A program made the translations under genes and the position numbers. Below, in pieces: positions 33,840 through 42,373 of a stretch of DNA of 64,000 nt (its first letter is position 1; each line of letters opens with the position of its first letter). The DNA comes from Gemmatimonadota bacterium (GTDB lineage Bacteria; Latescibacterota; UBA2968; UBA8231), in contig JABJJN010000020.1 in NCBI GenBank assembly GCA_018660835.1, positions 310,001 to 374,000 on the forward strand, written 5' to 3'. The notes beneath the pieces were generated by a model. That model worked only from the letters and a program-made list of their open reading frames with translations. It ran no database searches and was not told the origin of the DNA.

Positions 33840-35042
33840 CTATACCCCAAGATGAATCGCGTCGTAGCCGAATCGTTCGCGAACGGCGTCCATTGCCGCG
33901 CCAATATCTGGCCGTCCATGCTCCAGAGGAAGCTCGAGTTGGCCCGTTGACTGTTCGAGGCCGGAGAGAGCGATTCCGAGGAGACGGACCTCACGTCGGC
34001 CATCGTAGTTTGCTCGAAACAACTGCTTCACGCAGGCCAATACGTGTTTCTCGACATTCGTCGCCTTGATCGTGCGTGCCCGCGTCAGCGTCTCGAAGTC
34101 GGCATAGCGCAGCTTCAGCGTAATCGTGCGCGCCACGATATTGCGACGTCGCGCACGCCAGCAAACTCTCTCACACAGCGATCGCAGGCGATCACCGATG
34201 GCGATCAGATCACCGACATCGTGGCCGAAGGTACTCTCGTTGGAGATACTGCCAACTGTCAGGCCGTCAGGATCATGTTCGCGGAAGGCAGGACGATCAC
34301 GTCCAAGGCTGCTGTCGGCCTCGCCCTTTACGACCTTGTGCACTGAGGCTGCCAAGCCCGCCTCTGGTGACGCCGACGGCGCGGCCAGCAGATCACCGAG
34401 TGTCTGCAGACCTGCCGCGAGCAAACGTGCTTCCGCCACGGGACCGATTCCCGGCCAGGTTCGGCACGCCAGGGGTTCGACGAAGGCTCGCTCTTGCCCG
34501 GCGCGAATCATCCGCACCCCGGCTGGTTTGGCCACATTCGACGCCATCTTTGCGATCGGTCGCGACGTGGCGATCCCGGCACTGGCGGGAAGTCCCACCT
34601 CGTCGAAGATCACGCCACACATCTCGCGCACAACCCGCTCGATCGTGGCATCATCATCACCGTCCACCGATTTGCGATACATCGCCTCGCACTGCTGAAA
34701 ATCGAGGAAGTATTCATCGATACTCGCCGTGCGCACGATAGGCGTGTAGCGCTCGAGGACCTTCTTCACCTTCGCCGCATACGTGCTGTATTCGCCGTGG
34801 CGCCCACTCAGATAGATCGCATTCGGTGCCAGCCGATAGGCCTCCGCAATCCCCATCCCGGAACGGACACCGAAAGCACGCACCTCATAGCTGGCCGCTG
34901 TTACCACACCACGTGAACCCGGGAGGGCACCAACGACGACAGGTTTGCCTACTAGGTCAGGCCTGAACAGACGCTCGACGGAGACAAAGAACGTGTCCAG
35001 ATCGAGACAGCAGATGCGCGGTTTTGGTGCCGTGGACTCCAA
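33840..35042 (-). CDS. dinB: DNA polymerase IV (Y family, translesion)
   Basis: Y-family polymerase of 400 residues. LDLDTFFVSVERLF carries the first catalytic Asp and the bulky steric-gate position. SYEVRAFGVRSGM is the finger motif. SIDEYFLDF holds the catalytic Asp-Glu. The thumb helix-hairpin-helix region (CRTWPGIGPVAEARLLAAGL) and the little-finger domain (ARTITLKLRYADFETLTR) follow. The C-terminus LPLEHGRP lies close to a beta-clamp-type QLELPL motif at the end of the protein, suggesting clamp binding. It replicates past lesions with low fidelity. No LexA box was identified upstream. Confidence 0.93.
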   Translation of the reverse strand: MESTAPKPRICCLDLDTFFVSVERLFRPDLVGKPVVVGALPGSRGVVTAASYEVRAFGVRSGMGIAEAYRLAPNAIYLSGRHGEYSTYAAKVKKVLERYTPIVRTASIDEYFLDFQQCEAMYRKSVDGDDDATIERVVREMCGVIFDEVGLPASAGIATSRPIAKMASNVAKPAGVRMIRAGQERAFVEPLACRTWPGIGPVAEARLLAAGLQTLGDLLAAPSASPEAGLAASVHKVVKGEADSSLGRDRPAFREHDPDGLTVGSISNESTFGHDVGDLIAIGDRLRSLCERVCWRARRRNIVARTITLKLRYADFETLTRARTIKATNVEKHVLACVKQLFRANYDGRREVRLLGIALSGLEQSTGQLELPLEHGRPDIGAAMDAVRERFGYDAIHLGV

Positions 35043-35133
35043 GGGGACTTGATCCGGTCAATCGTGACTCAAACAGGGCTTGGGCCCATTGTGGGTATCG
35101 CATGTAACCCTGGCAAGAGTTGGCTGTTAGCAC

Positions 35134-35964
35134 TCAACTGTGGATGCTGTCAACGAGTGCGGCCGACAGAGGTCCCTTGCGCCACCTGACAACATTCTCT
35201 TGCAGATGATCCACATCCGCCGTGCCAACGATGCCGACGTCGACGAACTCATGAAAGGCGATGAAGCGAAGCGACAACTCGATCGCGTCCGTGGGCGCAT
35301 CGGGCAGTTCGCGGACACGTGCCCAGTACTCACTCGCATAGTCATGATCACCACCCGCTTCGAGGAGCCGCGCATTGGCGATCGGTCGCTTTGCAATCAC
35401 GCCCAGACCCGCCTGTCTCGCCGCCGGCAGCACACGCTCAAGGGCCGACTGGTCGATGAGATTGAAGGTTACTTGCAGGGTGTCGAAGACACCCAATTCA
35501 ATCGCCGCCAGAGCATTCTCGTCGTCACCACTGTAACCGACGAAGCGGGTTCGACCATCATCACGAGCGCGTAGCAGCGCATCAACGGCTTCCCCCTCGC
35601 GCAAGATCTCTTCCGAGCAGGAATGCAATTGCAGCAGATCCACGTGGTCGGTACCGAGCCGTTGCAGTGACAGCGCGAGACCCGCTTCGATCACCGCTCG
35701 AGAATAGGCTACGCCTTGCACGTGGTCTGTCAGGCAACCGCACTTGGTCGCCAGCACATATTCATCACGGCGCTCCGCCAGGATGCGGCCGATCCGTTCT
35801 TCACTCGCCGGATAGCAGTCCGCCGTATCGATCAGATTGATCCCATCGTCGAGTACACGATGCAGCAGCACCGCCACCTGCTCTTCGGAAAGCGCATCGA
35901 TGCGCGCCGCGCCAAAGCCGAGGCGTGATACCTGCAGGTCCGTTTTACCTAGTTGAGTCTTCAT
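35134..35964 (-). CDS. Aldo/keto reductase
   Basis: AKR-family reductase of 276 residues from the ATG at 35964, which matches the family start KTQLGKTDLQVSRLGFGAAR; an upstream ATG at 35982 adds six residues. Catalytic and cofactor features: LIDTADCYPASEERIGRILA, VLATKCG, DHVDLLQLHS, VIAKRPIANARLL and the C-terminal VGIVGTADVDHLQENV. This subgroup resembles galactose/fucose-dehydrogenase-like AKRs. It is divergent from the heparinase-like gene across a 155-bp region holding repeated GGAGTCG motifs. Confidence 0.9.
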   Translation of the reverse strand: MKTQLGKTDLQVSRLGFGAARIDALSEEQVAVLLHRVLDDGINLIDTADCYPASEERIGRILAERRDEYVLATKCGCLTDHVQGVAYSRAVIEAGLALSLQRLGTDHVDLLQLHSCSEEILREGEAVDALLRARDDGRTRFVGYSGDDENALAAIELGVFDTLQVTFNLIDQSALERVLPAARQAGLGVIAKRPIANARLLEAGGDHDYASEYWARVRELPDAPTDAIELSLRFIAFHEFVDVGIVGTADVDHLQENVVRWRKGPLSAALVDSIHS

Positions 35965-36032
35965 GGCGACAAAGCAATACAACGCCGGTCCTTCTGCAAA
36001 ATTGCAGCGCCGGCGGCCCGTCCCTATATACA

Positions 36033-36085
36033 GGAGTCGCTAACTCCCTTTTTTTCGGAGTCGCTAACTCCGATGTCCGGAGTCG
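36033..36085 (+). promoter_or_regulatory. Repeated GGAGTCGCTAACTCC operator-like array
   Basis: The 15-base dyad GGAGT-CGCTA-ACTCC occurs at 36033-36047 and 36057-36071. A third half copy (GGAGTCG) is at 36079-36085. Spacings of 24 and 22 bp are near two helical turns. A T7 run follows the first dyad, so it could also fold as a short terminator on the plus strand. The array lies 35 bp upstream of the heparinase-like start and in the shared region with the divergent aldo/keto reductase, fitting a regulator binding site. Confidence 0.55.
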
Positions 36086-36119
36086 TCCACGCCACCTGAA
36101 GCCTCGACGGAGATTGACC

Positions 36120-39100
36120 ATGATCCAATGGGCCCCGCGCCTGATCATGACAGATCGTGTTTTCCGCCTTCCAGTCGAAACCCAGGCAGAGCCCCGACTG
36201 GAAGCTGCAGGGTTCGAGCAAATCGGCCTGCGCTTCTCGCCACGTGACCGGGCATGGATGTTCTACCTGCGATCACCATCAGTCAGTGGCGACTATCAAC
36301 TACGCGCCACCGACGCCACAGGAAACTCGTCATCCGTCAGCATTCGCGTGCGCACCTTGAGCCAGATGCGGCAACCCTTCGATGACAAGGGGACCTGCTG
36401 GCCGCGCCGCTGGCCCGTCGGCGCCCCGTGGGTATCCCAGAAGAAGCGGCAGACTCTGCAAGACGAGCCTGTCACAGATGTAAACGTAGAGCAGGTCGCC
36501 TGGTGGGCCGCCCAGGACGACGCCTCTCTCTGGCGACACCTCCCAAATGCTGAGAACCCACGCGCCCACTACGTCAATGTTCACCAGGGTTGTCCTGCGT
36601 GCGGCACGGAGATCTTCGCCCACGGCGGCTTTTATCCGTGGAGCCGCATCCACGCCCCGACAGATATGCGTTCCACCTGCCCAGCCTGTGCCGCCGTCTT
36701 CCCGAGCAATGATCTGCTCAACCATGACTTCACCAGTGGCAACTTCGTCGATGATGGCTTCGGCTATTTCGACGCGGAGGGCCATGTCTTCCTCTTTGCT
36801 GCGTCCAGTCGGCGTGAGCTAGTCGCCCAGTATACGGGGGCGATCCGTCTGCTCGACAACCACCTGCGCCAAGCTGCACCTGATCGAGGCATCACGCGCC
36901 AACTGGGTCTGATGCTCCTACGCTGGTCAGCAGAGGAAGTCTATGTCGGTGCGGCACCGCAGTTCCGCCACGGACCATCACAGGAGATCGAACGTGCCTG
37001 GGATGGCGGCCAACCTGACTGGGCCGGCATGGAAAACCCCATTGAGGCCCTGCATCGCAAAGGCTCCCTCTCCTATGCGATCGACGTGCCCGGTGTGACC
37101 GAGGTGCTGGCACGCGCCTACGACACGGTATGGCCCACACTTGCTCAGGATGATGAATGGATCGCCCGTGCAGCGGACCTCGGCCTCGATCTACCCGACA
37201 CCCAGGCAGGTCTGCTGCTGATCGAAGAGGCACTATCCTGTCTCATGCAGACAGCAATGGATGGCGCTGCCCTGGCCAACAAGCCGCGCACGAGTGTTGG
37301 CGTGCTCACTGCTCTGCGGGCACTGGATCGCGACGACGCCACCCAGGTCATGGACTGGCTCTACGACCGTGGCCCCGATCGACTGCGGGTCTTCATCACC
37401 AACAATTTCACCATCGATGGCGCCCCACCAGAGGCGACGGGTGGATACAACGACACCCACACACGCGGCGTCTTTGAACTTCAGGCTGAAATGGATGCAT
37501 TGCGACAGTTGCAGCCTGATGCCTATCCGGAATCGCAGTATCCTTCCATCACAGACGACCCTCGCCTGGATCAACTCGTGCGCTCACCATACGACATGAT
37601 CCTCCTGGACAAGGTCCCCTTTCATTTCGGCGATGGCGGTTCGGCCGGTGTGCAGCAACCACTGACCGAGAGCAATTCCCTGCGCCCACTGGATGCGACG
37701 ACCCTTGAACGCGCCGCCGCAGCAGGATCCGCAGCGGCAGCTGAACAGCTCGGTCGTCAGACCAGAGACGAACCAGGTGCTCCAGGCACGACAATTCACG
37801 ATGGCGTCGGCATAGCCATTCTGCGCACCGATGGCACACCAGAGCGGGCGGCTGCGGGCATTGTCTACGGCGATGCGCCATGGCACCGACATCAGGATCT
37901 ATTCGATACGCAACTGTATGCATTTGGCCGCCCCTTCCTGTCGGATCTTGGCTATCCACAGTCCTGGGCACACGTGGGCGCCTGGGAGGGCAACTGGGCA
38001 ACTCACAACAGCCTCTGGTCCGTCGTCGACGAGTTCGAGCCTCTGGAGCTCCCTTTCGACACACCCTGGCACTTCCTCAAAGAGATCGCTGGCCGCGGAC
38101 GGCTCGTACGCACACTTCGTGCCGAAGGCATTCAGATCGTCGAGGTGGAGGCCCAGCGTTGGGTCTTCGATGCCAAACAACTGCGTTGGGTGGATCCCGG
38201 TGTGCGTTATCGGCGGCTGCTGGCATTGGTCGAAACCGCAGAAGAGGGGATCGCCCTCGTCGACCTGAGTCGCATCGAAGGTGGCGACGAACACTGGCGC
38301 CTGTGCCGAGGCCTGGAGGGTCGATTCAAGCAGCAGGGCGTCGAACCTGCGTCGCATCCAGGCACACTCGCTGGAGTCGATGTCGAACGCGGCCAGGAGC
38401 CAACCCATGGCGACTATGCAGGACTCGCCTGGATGAATGAGGTCACGCAGATCGACGCCGGAGGCGCACCTGGGCAGTGGACGAGCCTGCACGACGAGAC
38501 CGCGCGACTCGATCTGCATCAACTGCATGTGAGTCCGGGTACCACACTGCGTACCGCTCGTGCTACAGCCGTCATGGACGCGCCTGATCGCTCCAGATAC
38601 GACTACCAAGCCCTCGCCTGGCAACGATCAGATCCCCAGGACACGACCTGCGTCGATCTCGTATTCGAACCACACATGGGGCAGCCGACCCTTGTCGAGG
38701 CGGGTAAGATCGAAGCATCAGCAAAAGGCACAGACAAAGCCGCTGCGTCGGGCGTGCACCTGGTAACGCGCTCCGGGCGCGATCTCTCCATCTACTGGTC
38801 ACCTTCTGCGGCGCCGGACGCAGAGACACAGTACAACGACGGCACCAGACTGCAAGGAGCCCTGGCGGTGATCGAGAAAGACCACGCCACCACCGTCGGT
38901 TGCAGTGGCATCACCATTGGCAACCAACAGCCGCGAGGCCCCCAGAGCGTCCAGATAGAGAGCAGCCGCCAGACGGGCACCATTCAGGCCCTCGACCGAC
39001 AAAACTGTACAGTCGATGTGATCGGACTCTCGGACATCACCGCAGGCGATCGCGTCCGTGTGAATCCTGCAGGACGTGCCCACAACTACAAAGTGACCCA

Positions 39101-39464
39101 AGTCGAGGCTCTGGAAGACAACGGCACCCGCCTCACCCTCGATATGGCCAGCATTCACGGTCGAGCCCGCGTGGCGGCAATTGATGCAGCACGAATCGAT
39201 TTGGATTTCCACCTGATCACGCGCACGGCGACCTTGCTCCATACACGCCTGCAGCGTGAGAGCGATGGCAACTGGCGACCGATCACGCATGCCTTCAATC
39301 ACGACGCCTACACAACAACCCTCGACGTCGGTGGTGCACCCGGTTTGGATGGTGCCCTGCCCGATTCACAATGGCTGTCTATCGGCGATTGGGTCATCGC
39401 CGTCGACTATGTCATCGGCGACCCGATTGCCTGGGAACCAACACACACTCACACCTTGAGGTAG
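36120..39464 (+). CDS. Heparinase II/III-like polysaccharide lyase
   Basis: Protein of 1114 residues. The start at 36120 has GGAG 9 bases upstream. No signal peptide is visible. The N-terminal third contains two CPAC pairs (CPACGTEI and CPACAAVF) likely forming a zinc ribbon within the alpha-toroid part. The centre has a heparinase II/III-type signature: YGDAPWHRHQDLFDTQLYAFGRPFLSDLGYPQ followed by ATHNSL, with histidines and tyrosine in the catalytic positions. The C-terminal half is a beta-sandwich. Such enzymes cleave uronate-containing glycans by beta-elimination. The following oxidoreductase gene begins 3 bp after its stop, suggesting a catabolic pair. Confidence 0.85.
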   Translation: MIQWAPRLIMTDRVFRLPVETQAEPRLEAAGFEQIGLRFSPRDRAWMFYLRSPSVSGDYQLRATDATGNSSSVSIRVRTLSQMRQPFDDKGTCWPRRWPVGAPWVSQKKRQTLQDEPVTDVNVEQVAWWAAQDDASLWRHLPNAENPRAHYVNVHQGCPACGTEIFAHGGFYPWSRIHAPTDMRSTCPACAAVFPSNDLLNHDFTSGNFVDDGFGYFDAEGHVFLFAASSRRELVAQYTGAIRLLDNHLRQAAPDRGITRQLGLMLLRWSAEEVYVGAAPQFRHGPSQEIERAWDGGQPDWAGMENPIEALHRKGSLSYAIDVPGVTEVLARAYDTVWPTLAQDDEWIARAADLGLDLPDTQAGLLLIEEALSCLMQTAMDGAALANKPRTSVGVLTALRALDRDDATQVMDWLYDRGPDRLRVFITNNFTIDGAPPEATGGYNDTHTRGVFELQAEMDALRQLQPDAYPESQYPSITDDPRLDQLVRSPYDMILLDKVPFHFGDGGSAGVQQPLTESNSLRPLDATTLERAAAAGSAAAAEQLGRQTRDEPGAPGTTIHDGVGIAILRTDGTPERAAAGIVYGDAPWHRHQDLFDTQLYAFGRPFLSDLGYPQSWAHVGAWEGNWATHNSLWSVVDEFEPLELPFDTPWHFLKEIAGRGRLVRTLRAEGIQIVEVEAQRWVFDAKQLRWVDPGVRYRRLLALVETAEEGIALVDLSRIEGGDEHWRLCRGLEGRFKQQGVEPASHPGTLAGVDVERGQEPTHGDYAGLAWMNEVTQIDAGGAPGQWTSLHDETARLDLHQLHVSPGTTLRTARATAVMDAPDRSRYDYQALAWQRSDPQDTTCVDLVFEPHMGQPTLVEAGKIEASAKGTDKAAASGVHLVTRSGRDLSIYWSPSAAPDAETQYNDGTRLQGALAVIEKDHATTVGCSGITIGNQQPRGPQSVQIESSRQTGTIQALDRQNCTVDVIGLSDITAGDRVRVNPAGRAHNYKVTQVEALEDNGTRLTLDMASIHGRARVAAIDAARIDLDFHLITRTATLLHTRLQRESDGNWRPITHAFNHDAYTTTLDVGGAPGLDGALPDSQWLSIGDWVIAVDYVIGDPIAWEPTHTHTLR

Positions 39465-39466
39465 AT

Positions 39467-40663
39467 ATGGGCAAGACCATCGATATCGCGATCGTCGGCT
39501 GTGGCGGCATGGCAGGCGCCCACTTGAATGGCTACGAAGAATTGCTGCGGGGCGGGGAGAGACGCTTCCGCATTGTCGCCGCAGTGGACGAAGTGAAGGA
39601 GGGTGCCGACGCCTTCGCGCAACGCCTGCACGACTCAGTGGGCTTCGATGTGAAGACCTTCACCAGCGTCGACAAGTTGCTCAACAGCGGGCTTCACATA
39701 GATGGAGCCGACATCTGCAGCCCGCACGGATTACATCACGTGCTGTCCTGCCAGTTGCTCGCCGGGGGCGTCAATGTCCTGTGCGAAAAACCCATCGGTG
39801 TCACCGTAAAGGCCTCCAAGAAGATTGCCGCCATGGCCAAGAAGACGGGCCTCGTCGCCGCCACGGCTGAACAGTGCCGACGCAGTATCGGCCAACGCAC
39901 GATTCACTGGGCCTTCAACGACGGGCTTCTCGGCCAACCACGCATGTGGTGGGCCATTGCCGCCTCGTGGCGTGATCCTGCCCAGGTCGGCGGCTGGCAC
40001 TGGCGCATCGATCGCAAGCTCGGTGGCTGCGGCATGGTCATGGACTCAGGCGCGCACTGGGTCGATACGATGCGTTACTGGTTTGGTGAGGTCGACTCGG
40101 TCTATGCCCGTGTCGAACAGATCTACGATCGCCCGCACCAGAAGGGCGATCGCCTCGTCAACAGCACCCAGGAAGACTTCTGGACCTGCATCTTCAACTT
40201 CGCTTCGGGATTGATCGGCACCTGGTCGTGGACAATCAGCGCCCCGGGCAAAGGCTTCACACAGTTGACGATGGCTGGCACCAAGGGATCGCTCATCGAC
40301 AGCGACATCTTCCATCCCGCTGCATTTCAGGCTCGCGGCGAGGCGCAACTGTTGGATGGCACCAGCTATAACATGGAGAAGCTGCAGCAGATGTATCAGG
40401 AGACGCTGAGTTCTCGCAAACGAAATCAACTCTTTCCATACGGAATCACCGGCGGCGTCACGCTGGAACTGTGGGATTTCATCGATGCCCTGAGCAAGGG
40501 ACGTCCCGTCGAGATCGACGTCGAGGAGGGTCTACGGTCGAAAGCCGTGAGCGAAGCCGTCTACGAATCAGGAAAGTCCGGCGACGTTGTGAAGGTAAAG
40601 GACGTGTTGTCAGGCAAAGTGAATGCTTACCAGAAGGACGTCGATCGCATGTGGAAACTCTAG
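39467..40663 (+). CDS. Gfo/Idh/MocA family oxidoreductase
   Basis: NAD(P)-dependent oxidoreductase of 398 residues. Rossmann loop IAIVGCGGMAGAHLNGY, the NVLCEKPIGVTVKASKKI signature and a substrate-site GGCGMVMDSGAHWVDTMRYWFG helix (H and K/D catalytic positions) are clear. It starts 3 bp after the lyase stop with GAGG in the overlap region. The last eleven residues (YQKDVDRMWKL) are echoed by a non-coding remnant at 42285-42316, beyond the next gene. Confidence 0.9.
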   Translation: MGKTIDIAIVGCGGMAGAHLNGYEELLRGGERRFRIVAAVDEVKEGADAFAQRLHDSVGFDVKTFTSVDKLLNSGLHIDGADICSPHGLHHVLSCQLLAGGVNVLCEKPIGVTVKASKKIAAMAKKTGLVAATAEQCRRSIGQRTIHWAFNDGLLGQPRMWWAIAASWRDPAQVGGWHWRIDRKLGGCGMVMDSGAHWVDTMRYWFGEVDSVYARVEQIYDRPHQKGDRLVNSTQEDFWTCIFNFASGLIGTWSWTISAPGKGFTQLTMAGTKGSLIDSDIFHPAAFQARGEAQLLDGTSYNMEKLQQMYQETLSSRKRNQLFPYGITGGVTLELWDFIDALSKGRPVEIDVEEGLRSKAVSEAVYESGKSGDVVKVKDVLSGKVNAYQKDVDRMWKL

Positions 40664-40717
40664 GGATGGATGGAAGTTCGCAGCCTCCTGAGAGACTCGA
40701 CCCGGTCACGTCAGACT

Positions 40718-42043
40718 TCAGCCAAAGTGACCAGATACTTTGCCGCCACGTTCTATCATCCGGTCTATGGCTTTCATGTTAATCATCAGTTGACGGGGGT
40801 GATGAAAATTGCCGAGGCGACTCGTGTGTTCCCTATAGGTCACGAATCTGTCAGCGTAGAGAATCCACAAGGGGTGACCGTACTGCTTGAGCGGGTATTT
40901 CTCGAGGACGTAGGTATACATCTTTGAGAACCAGTCCTTCGCCCACTGAGCACCCGTGTGTTCAAGGACGCACATCGTGCCGATGAGAATTTCCTCCTGC
41001 AGCCAGAGCGCCTTGCCTGTGTTCCATTCGCTGTTGTCCACATGAGTTATACCCATCATGAGGCCGCCGTATACATCATCCCACATGACCTCGATGTGAC
41101 GTCTCAGCAAATCGGCAGCACGGTCGAAGAGAGCTTTGTCCTTGCGTCGCAGGGCCTCGAACAACACCATCCAGAGGGTTTCGGGGGCGTGCCCGAAAAC
41201 AAACTGGCTGTGGTCGCCTTCGATCCGGGACATATCGTGATTGATGTTCTCGTTGATCAGGCCGAAGGCGGGATTGTAGTGGTACTCCATGACGGCCTCG
41301 ACGGCGCGGTCGTTGATCGCTTTCAGTTCGGGGTCGTAACGCTTTTCAAGCATCTGCGTCGTTGAACGCAGCAGGACGAACCAGTGACCGAGCCGGCGTG
41401 GGCTGACGACTTCAGGTGACGTCTCTGTCTTGGGAAGATTCCCGTAGTTTGGGCGATTGTCGTAAATATCGAGGCACTTGAGGATCATTTTCTTCGCCAT
41501 ATCCCAGTACTCGTCCTCACCGGACGCTTGCGAAAACTCCTGAAGACCGTTCGCGACAAACATATCGCCGTAGAATATTTCAGCCGGGCCGCCCAGCGGC
41601 GTGCCCTCGCGTGTGTATGCCGCGGGCAGCAGTTCCGCGCCAAGTGGATTCTGCTTCATAATGAAATCGACCGACATGCGCGCGACGTTGACGTAGTCAG
41701 GATCGGCCTTGACTGCGTTGCTCAGATAGGACATGACCCAGATTCCGCGCCCCTCGAACCAGGCGTTCTTGTTCGTATTGATCTTGGTACCGTCACGATC
41801 GAGGGAGGTTGTGAATCCGCCGAATTCTCGATCGACACAGAACTTGTCGTGAAAAGGCAGATAATCGTCGAACAGCCAGTAACGGTGTTCCTCTCTCAGC
41901 TCTGCGAGGGTTTTCCCCGCGAGCAAGCCATCATCGGTGACGGATGGCGCTTGGGGAGCCGCGCCCATATTTACTGATGCTGGTGCGCAGGACAATCCTA
42001 CGGCCGCTGCTCCTGCGGTGCCGAAAAACGCTCGTCGTTTCAT
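40718..42043 (-). CDS. N-acylglucosamine 2-epimerase (AGE) family protein, exported
   Basis: Protein of 441 residues in the AGE (alpha/alpha)6-barrel family, which epimerises or isomerises sugars such as N-acetylglucosamine, mannose or cellobiose. The N-terminus MKRRAFFGTAGAAAVGLSCAPAS looks like a Tat/lipoprotein signal, which is unusual for AGE enzymes. Barrel motifs include WFEGRGIWVMSYLSNAV, LGHWFVLLRSTTQML, and GDHSQFVFGHAPETLWM with catalytic-type histidines. The gene is inverted relative to its neighbours and is bounded by direct repeats of an oxidoreductase tail, suggesting later insertion. Its 3' end faces the oxidoreductase. Confidence 0.85.
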   Translation of the reverse strand: MKRRAFFGTAGAAAVGLSCAPASVNMGAAPQAPSVTDDGLLAGKTLAELREEHRYWLFDDYLPFHDKFCVDREFGGFTTSLDRDGTKINTNKNAWFEGRGIWVMSYLSNAVKADPDYVNVARMSVDFIMKQNPLGAELLPAAYTREGTPLGGPAEIFYGDMFVANGLQEFSQASGEDEYWDMAKKMILKCLDIYDNRPNYGNLPKTETSPEVVSPRRLGHWFVLLRSTTQMLEKRYDPELKAINDRAVEAVMEYHYNPAFGLINENINHDMSRIEGDHSQFVFGHAPETLWMVLFEALRRKDKALFDRAADLLRRHIEVMWDDVYGGLMMGITHVDNSEWNTGKALWLQEEILIGTMCVLEHTGAQWAKDWFSKMYTYVLEKYPLKQYGHPLWILYADRFVTYREHTSRLGNFHHPRQLMINMKAIDRMIERGGKVSGHFG

Positions 42044-42373
42044 TGTGACCTCGCTTTGAGTTGTCTTACCAGGGCTGACGATGGATTTCTACTTCCCTGA
42101 TGAATCAATCGGGACAAGGGCATCAATCAGAACAAGGCTTCCAGGACAGGATCCGTCAGATGTCGCATGGTTGTCTCTCCTCGGTCGAAGCTCGATACGT
42201 GATTCCGAGAGATGGATAATGATCGTGGGTACGTCACCCCAGAGCAACGTGGTGTGCGATGGGCGACGTAGCCGCGAAAAAAGTCAGAAGAATGTCAATC
42301 GCATGTGGAAGCTCTATTTACCTTCTTATGTCTAAGCCCTCGTTCAAACCATCGGCACCGTGAAGGCGGATAA
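42044..42373 (+). other. 330-bp intergenic region with a decayed gene tail
   Basis: The region lies between the epimerase start (minus) and trkA (plus). It holds the oxidoreductase-tail remnant described separately, plus promoter space for both flanking genes. An 84-residue reading across it has no recognisable content except the last part. No other element was seen. Confidence 0.5.
42285..42316 (+). pseudogene. Remnant of a Gfo/Idh/MocA gene 3' end
   Basis: These 32 bases match 40631-40662, the 3' end of the oxidoreductase gene, at 28 positions, and all four differences are transitions. In frame they encode SQKNVNRMWKLYL against YQKDVDRMWKL-stop in the intact gene; the stop is lost. The match flanks the epimerase gene as a direct repeat, pointing to duplication followed by decay or insertion. 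Confidence 0.65.

Noticed and set aside
36330..36785. 151-residue minus-strand ORF
   Set aside because: Shadow of the heparinase-like gene, no start or motif support.
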